From Rhodoferax sp. (lineage in GTDB: Bacteria; Pseudomonadota; Gammaproteobacteria; Burkholderiales; Burkholderiaceae_C): a DNA stretch of 10,928 nt. The stretch covers positions 1 through 10,928 of the forward strand of contig JAIFMR010000202.1 of NCBI GenBank assembly GCA_020048255.1, in the 5' to 3' direction. The translations under genes and the position numbers were made by a program. A model generated the notes under the pieces. It was not told the origin of the DNA. It saw nothing but the letters and a program-made list of their open reading frames with translations, and ran no database searches. The number at the start of each line of letters is the position of its first letter. Position 1 is the stretch's first letter. Positions 6,517 to 10,928 of this stretch are shown in pieces.

Positions 6517-6664
6517 CCTGCTAGCCTGTCGCTGACGTGATACTGTTGCCGGCCCGATTGGCCTGTGGGCCGATACCTGCAACTCTCCCGTGGATCCAAG
6601 GCGCCTGAGTGCCAGGCGACCCGATGGGGTGTTTTGTGCGATGACCCGCCAGGAAAATCAGATC

Positions 6665-7861
6665 ATGAATGTTGAAATCCAAGCTTTGAAGTCCGTATCT
6701 ATTTGGCGCCGCAAGCCGTTCTGGCTGTCCTTGGCTGTGGTACTGGCTTTGGGCGTGGTCGGTGCCGTCTTGGCGGTCAAGAGCCAGTCGATCAAAGCTG
6801 CTGAGTCAGGCAAAAAAGACAGCCCGGTGGTCACTTTGGAATTTGCTGCTGGGGATATCGCGGTGGTGGCGTTGCAAGCCTTGTCTCAGGGCATTTCCGT
6901 CAGTGGTTCTTTGTCACCGGTCACGCAGGCCACTGTCAAATCGACTGTGGGCGGTGAGGTGCGGCGTGTGCTGGTGCGCGAGGGCGAAGCGGTGCGCCAA
7001 GGCGCAGTGCTGGCAGAAATTGACGGGACCGAGGCGCGTACACGCCTGGAGGCGGCACTGGCAGACCAGGCTGAGCGACGTGCCAGGTCGGACATCGCCA
7101 CTCGCAACCGTGACACCAACCACGGACTCCTCAAGCAAAATTTCATTTCCCAGAACGCTTTTGACCAGCTGCAAAGCACTTACCAGGCCAGTCAGGCCGC
7201 AGTGCAGTGGGCCGATGCCCAGGTGAAGCTGGCCAAACAAGCTGCGGCCGACACCCTGGTGCGTGCGCCGATGTCAGGCACGGTGGCCAAGCGGCTGGTC
7301 AATGGCGGTGAACGGGTGGGGGTGGATGTACCTTTGCTGCAGTTGGTCGATTTATCGCGGCTGGAACTTGAAGCCAGCGTGCCGGCATCTGATGTGGCGC
7401 GCATCACCGTTGGGCAAATGGTGAGTTTCTCGGTCGATGGTTTTGGCGATCGTCAGTTTGAGGGCAAGGTGGCGCGCATCAATCCGCTGGCGGAGGCGGG
7501 CACGCGGTCGATCAAGTTGTTTGTCACTGTGCCCAATGGCGATGCCAGTCTGCGCGGTGGCATGTTTGCCCAGGGCGTGGTGACGGTGTCTCAGTCCAAG
7601 GTGGTCCCGGTGTTACCGATGAGCGCCGTGTTTGAGGAGGCTGGCCAGGCCTATGCTTTCAGTGTCGAAGGTGGCAAACTGGTCAAGCGTGCTTTGAAGC
7701 TGGGACTGAAGGACGAGGCCGGTGGTCTGGTGGAAGTGGTGGACGGCGTGGGCGCCGGCACAAGCGTGGTGCGCATCCGCATGAACGGGCTCAAGGCGGG
7801 GGCACCTGCGGTGCTGCGCGACGCAACGACCGCTGCCAAGCCGGTCAGCGCACCGGTTTAA
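6665..7861 (+). CDS. RND efflux periplasmic adaptor subunit (membrane fusion protein)
   Basis: Links an inner-membrane RND pump to an outer-membrane channel. From ATG 6665 it has 398 residues: a positively charged start, one membrane anchor at about residues 19-38, and no lipobox cysteine, so it is anchored by the helix rather than by lipid. Then follow the first half of the lipoyl/barrel-sandwich domain (SPVTQATVKSTVGGEVRRVL, VREGEAVRQGAVLAEIDG), an alpha-helical hairpin rich in Ala, Gln and Arg, the second half (LVRAPMSGTVAKRLVNGGERV), a beta-barrel domain, and a membrane-proximal C-terminal domain. An AGGA at 6651-6654 sits ten bases before 6665. In-frame starts at 6641 (ATG) and 6590 (GTG) are possible but would put extra polar residues before the anchor. 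It lies 19 bases before the permease gene, so they form an operon. The substrate cannot be told from sequence. Confidence 0.93.
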   Translation: MNVEIQALKSVSIWRRKPFWLSLAVVLALGVVGAVLAVKSQSIKAAESGKKDSPVVTLEFAAGDIAVVALQALSQGISVSGSLSPVTQATVKSTVGGEVRRVLVREGEAVRQGAVLAEIDGTEARTRLEAALADQAERRARSDIATRNRDTNHGLLKQNFISQNAFDQLQSTYQASQAAVQWADAQVKLAKQAAADTLVRAPMSGTVAKRLVNGGERVGVDVPLLQLVDLSRLELEASVPASDVARITVGQMVSFSVDGFGDRQFEGKVARINPLAEAGTRSIKLFVTVPNGDASLRGGMFAQGVVTVSQSKVVPVLPMSAVFEEAGQAYAFSVEGGKLVKRALKLGLKDEAGGLVEVVDGVGAGTSVVRIRMNGLKAGAPAVLRDATTAAKPVSAPV

Positions 7862-7880
7862 GCAGCACGGAGAGCCGACC

Positions 7881-10800
7881 ATGTGGATCACCAAAACAAG
7901 TATCAACCAGCCGGTCTTCGCCACCATGGTGATGCTGGCGCTCATGCTGCTGGGCATTATTTCGTATACCCGGCTGGGTGTGGAGCAAATGCCGGATGTA
8001 CAGGTGCCTGGCGTCTGGCTGCAGGTGCGCTACCCCGGCGCCTCGCCCGAGCAGGTCGAAGCCGATCTGGTGAAACCGATGGAAGAGGCGATCAACACCA
8101 TCACCGGTATCAGCACCCTGTTCAGCAATTCGTTTGAGGGTCGGGGTGAACTGTGGATTGAATTTGACCTGAAAACCGACATGACCAAGGCGGTGCAGGA
8201 CGTGCGCGACAAGGTGGCACAACTCCGACCGGCTTTCCCCAAAGATGCAAAAGACCCCTTGGTGGTGCGTGGCCAATTTGACGGTGCCGAACCCACATCG
8301 ACCTACGCCATCCTGTCAAAAACCCGCAGCCTGCGCGAGCTGTCGACCCTGACCGACCAGTTGATCGTCAAGCGGCTGCAAGGGGTGTCGGGTGTGGGCC
8401 AAGTGAATGTGGGTGGCACGGTGCAGCGCCAAGTGCAGATCAAGCTCAAACCGCAACAGATGCTGGCGTATCAGGTGGGTATTGACGAGGTGCTGGGTGC
8501 CATTCGCGCCATCAATCAGGACATGCCCGCAGGCAACCTGCGGGCCGATGTTCAGGAGCAATTGGTGCGGGTGGAGGGCAAGCTCAAGAGTGTCGAGGCC
8601 TTTGCCAAGATCATTGTGGCGCGTCGCTCGGGTGTGCCGGTGTTGTTGGAGCAGGTGGCCACGGTGAGCGACGGCGAGCGCGAAGAGCAGTCCATCGGAC
8701 GCGTCAACGGCCAGCCCGCGCTAACCATCGGCATCTTCAAGACGCAGGATGCCAATCTGGTTGAAACCGGCGAAGCCGTCACCAAAACCATGGACGGACT
8801 GCGCAAGCAACTGCCGGCAGACGTGGAAATCCGCGTCATTTCGGAGAACGCCAGCTACGTGAAAAATTCATTGGACAACGTCAAAAGCACCATCATTGAA
8901 GGCGGTTTGCTGACGGTGCTGATCGTGTTCCTGTTTTTGCATTCCTGGCGTAGTACCATCATCACCGGCGTCACGCTGCCGATTTCGGTCTTGTCGACTT
9001 TCATTGCCATGTACGCGTTTGGTTTCACCATCAACGCGGTGACCCTGATGGCCTTGTCGCTGTGCATTGGCTTGCTGATTGACGATGCGATTGTGGTGCG
9101 TGAGAACATCGTGCGCCATGTGGGCATGGGCAAAAGCCACCTGGATGCCGCGCGCGATGGCACCGAGGAAATCGGGCTGGCGGTGCTGGCCACCACGCTG
9201 GCGATTTGTGCGGTGTTCATTCCGGTGGCTTTCATGAGCGGGATCATTGGCCGGATCTTTTTCCAGTTTGGTATCACCGTGACGGTGGCGGTCCTGGTGT
9301 CGCTGTTTGTCAGTTTCACGCTGGATCCGATGCTGTCATCGGTGTGGAAAGACCCGGTGGCCACGCGGTTTTCCAAGGTGCCGTGGCTGGGCCGGCTGAT
9401 GGAGCATATTGAACACCGAGTGGAATGGTTGCATGAGGTGTATGCACGCCTGTTGCGCCGCACGTTGCATCGGCGCAAGACCACGCTGGCGATTGCCGGG
9501 GCGATTTTTGTGGCTAGCCTGGGTTTGGTGCCGCTGGTGGGCGGGGAATTCATGCCGTCGGCCGACCAGGGTGTTTTTTCATTGAAGATCAAAACGCCTG
9601 TGGGCTCCAGCCTGCCGTACACAGACGGCAAGGTGCGCCAGATTGAAGCGGTCATCGGTCAGTTCAAGGAAATTGAGCTGATCAGCACCACGGTCGGCGG
9701 CAACAACCGCAACGAGGCCGAACTGCTGCTGAAGCTCACCGATGCCAAAACCACCCAGCGGCGCTCTCAGAAGGACATGGAAAAAGCTGTGCGCGAGCGG
9801 CTCAAAAGCATCGCGGGTATCGAGTTGTCGGTGGGTTTCAACAAGCCGATCTGGATCAACCTGATCGGTCCGGCGTCAGCTGAGTTGCCGCAGTTGCTTG
9901 ACACCATCATGGCCAAGGTGGGGGCGGTCAAAGGGGTGGTGGACCTGGAGCACAGCCTGCAAGCGGCCAACCCGGCCGTCATCATCAAGGTCAATCAAGC
10001 CGTGGCCAGTGATCTGGGGCTGTCTCTGGAACGCATTGGCTCGGCACTGCGACCGTTTGTCAATGGCGATCAGGTCAGCAACTGGCTGGCGCCCGATGGG
10101 CAGAACTATGAGGTCAATGTGCAACTACCGCGCTCTGGCCGGCAACGTCTGGCCGACCTGGGTGAACTTTCCATTGCCAGCAATCGTCTGGATGCCAATG
10201 GCGCACCGGTCATGGTGCCGCTGCGCCAAGTGGTCGAGTTTGTGCCGTCCACCAGCCCGCAGGTGATTAAACGCCAGAATCTGGAGCGACGCGTGGGCAT
10301 CTACGCCAGTGTGGAGGGGCGCCCCACCGGAGACGCTGCCAAGGAAGTTACCCAGGTAGTCAAAGGCATTGACCTGCCGCCAGGTTACCGCTTTGACATC
10401 AAGGGCGAGGCGGAACAAAACGCCGAGGCCGGCAGCGCTGCGCTGGTGGCACTGGGGCTGGCGGTGATCTTTATTTATTTCATTCTGGCGTCGCAATTTG
10501 CCAGCTTCTTACAGCCAGTGGCCATCATGGCCTCATTGCCGTTCACGCTGGTGGGGGTGATGGGTGCCTTGATCGTGACGGGCTCAACGCTGAACCTTTT
10601 TTCCATCATCGGCTTCATCATGCTCATGGGCCTGGTGGTGAAAAACGCCATTTTGCTGGTGGACTTTGCCAACCACTCGCAGCGCGCTGGCATGAACCAG
10701 TTTGATGCCGTGCTCAACGCCGGCCAGGTGCGTCTGCGCCCCATCATCATGACCACACTGGCGATGATCTTTGGCATGTTGCCCATGGCCATTGGTATGG

Positions 10801-10928
10801 GTGAGGGGGCAGAGTCCCAGGCGCCGATGGGTCGTGCGGTGATTGGCGGGCTGATCACTTCCACCCTGCTGACCCTTGTCGTGGTGCCGGTGCTTTACAC
10901 CTACCTGGACAACCTGCCGCGCTGGTGG
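7881..10928 (+). CDS. RND multidrug efflux permease (AcrB/HAE1-like), 3' end outside the window
   Basis: Proton-driven inner-membrane pump that takes substrates from the periplasm or membrane and passes them to an outer-membrane channel. The frame is open without interruption from ATG 7881 (GGAGAG at 7869-7874 as Shine-Dalgarno) to the window edge, 1016 residues; AcrB has 1049, so only a short C-terminal tail should be missing. Two repeated halves are seen: a membrane helix at about residues 12-31, a periplasmic loop, helices from about 340; then a second helix set starting at about 534, a second large loop, and helices from about 854. The proton relay is complete: D401-D402 in GLLIDDAIVV match AcrB Asp407-408, and K921 in GLVVKNAILLVDF matches Lys940. 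The LGVEQMPDVQVPGV start and FMPSADQG at the second loop are typical of HAE-type pumps. The membrane adaptor is encoded 19 bases upstream; no outer-membrane factor gene is visible and it may follow downstream. Drug or dye substrates are unknown. Confidence 0.95.
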   Translation, partial: MWITKTSINQPVFATMVMLALMLLGIISYTRLGVEQMPDVQVPGVWLQVRYPGASPEQVEADLVKPMEEAINTITGISTLFSNSFEGRGELWIEFDLKTDMTKAVQDVRDKVAQLRPAFPKDAKDPLVVRGQFDGAEPTSTYAILSKTRSLRELSTLTDQLIVKRLQGVSGVGQVNVGGTVQRQVQIKLKPQQMLAYQVGIDEVLGAIRAINQDMPAGNLRADVQEQLVRVEGKLKSVEAFAKIIVARRSGVPVLLEQVATVSDGEREEQSIGRVNGQPALTIGIFKTQDANLVETGEAVTKTMDGLRKQLPADVEIRVISENASYVKNSLDNVKSTIIEGGLLTVLIVFLFLHSWRSTIITGVTLPISVLSTFIAMYAFGFTINAVTLMALSLCIGLLIDDAIVVRENIVRHVGMGKSHLDAARDGTEEIGLAVLATTLAICAVFIPVAFMSGIIGRIFFQFGITVTVAVLVSLFVSFTLDPMLSSVWKDPVATRFSKVPWLGRLMEHIEHRVEWLHEVYARLLRRTLHRRKTTLAIAGAIFVASLGLVPLVGGEFMPSADQGVFSLKIKTPVGSSLPYTDGKVRQIEAVIGQFKEIELISTTVGGNNRNEAELLLKLTDAKTTQRRSQKDMEKAVRERLKSIAGIELSVGFNKPIWINLIGPASAELPQLLDTIMAKVGAVKGVVDLEHSLQAANPAVIIKVNQAVASDLGLSLERIGSALRPFVNGDQVSNWLAPDGQNYEVNVQLPRSGRQRLADLGELSIASNRLDANGAPVMVPLRQVVEFVPSTSPQVIKRQNLERRVGIYASVEGRPTGDAAKEVTQVVKGIDLPPGYRFDIKGEAEQNAEAGSAALVALGLAVIFIYFILASQFASFLQPVAIMASLPFTLVGVMGALIVTGSTLNLFSIIGFIMLMGLVVKNAILLVDFANHSQRAGMNQFDAVLNAGQVRLRPIIMTTLAMIFGMLPMAIGMGEGAESQAPMGRAVIGGLITSTLLTLVVVPVLYTYLDNLPRWW

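Noticed and set aside
6539..6544. GATACT as a -10 box for the efflux operon
   Set aside because: No acceptable -35 at the usual spacing, and similar GATAC strings occur nearby; not enough to call a promoter.

Overview
The window looks like a chromosomal stretch from a betaproteobacterium, most likely of the Comamonadaceae (Rhodoferax/Polaromonas-like). The grounds are moderately high GC, the typical protein variants, and a small tryptophan-rich membrane protein of a type I associate with Betaproteobacteria. No RNA gene, insertion sequence, CRISPR array or phage gene was seen. The family-level content is mostly ordinary housekeeping and transport genes; I found no evidence of a new multi-gene system.

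Layout from left to right. (1) The 3' three quarters of nhaA, a Na+/H+ antiporter (+), cut by the window edge. (2) Convergent with it, a UPF0114/YqhA-like membrane protein of unknown function (-). (3) Divergent from that, acs for acetyl-CoA synthetase (+), starting at a GTG with a strong ribosome binding site. It is followed by two stacked hairpins, the second a classic bidirectional terminator. (4) On the minus strand, a small class I cytochrome c (c-551/552 type) whose signal peptide has been destroyed by a frameshifting deletion. (5) A small Trp-rich membrane protein (+). (6) ilvD, the [4Fe-4S] dihydroxy-acid dehydratase of branched-chain amino acid synthesis (+). (7) A structured 207-base gap, then a two-gene RND efflux operon: a periplasmic adaptor and an inner-membrane permease, the latter cut by the right edge just before its C-terminus.

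Only the last two genes form a clear functional unit, a tripartite efflux pump whose outer-membrane channel gene is not in the window. NhaA, the RND pump and the YqhA-like protein all sit in the inner membrane. Acs (acetate to acetyl-CoA) and IlvD (valine, leucine, isoleucine and pantothenate precursors) are cytoplasmic. The points most worth a second look are the broken cytochrome c, the unusual long hairpin after acs, and the hairpin-rich spacer with repeated CCCGAT hexamers before the efflux operon.
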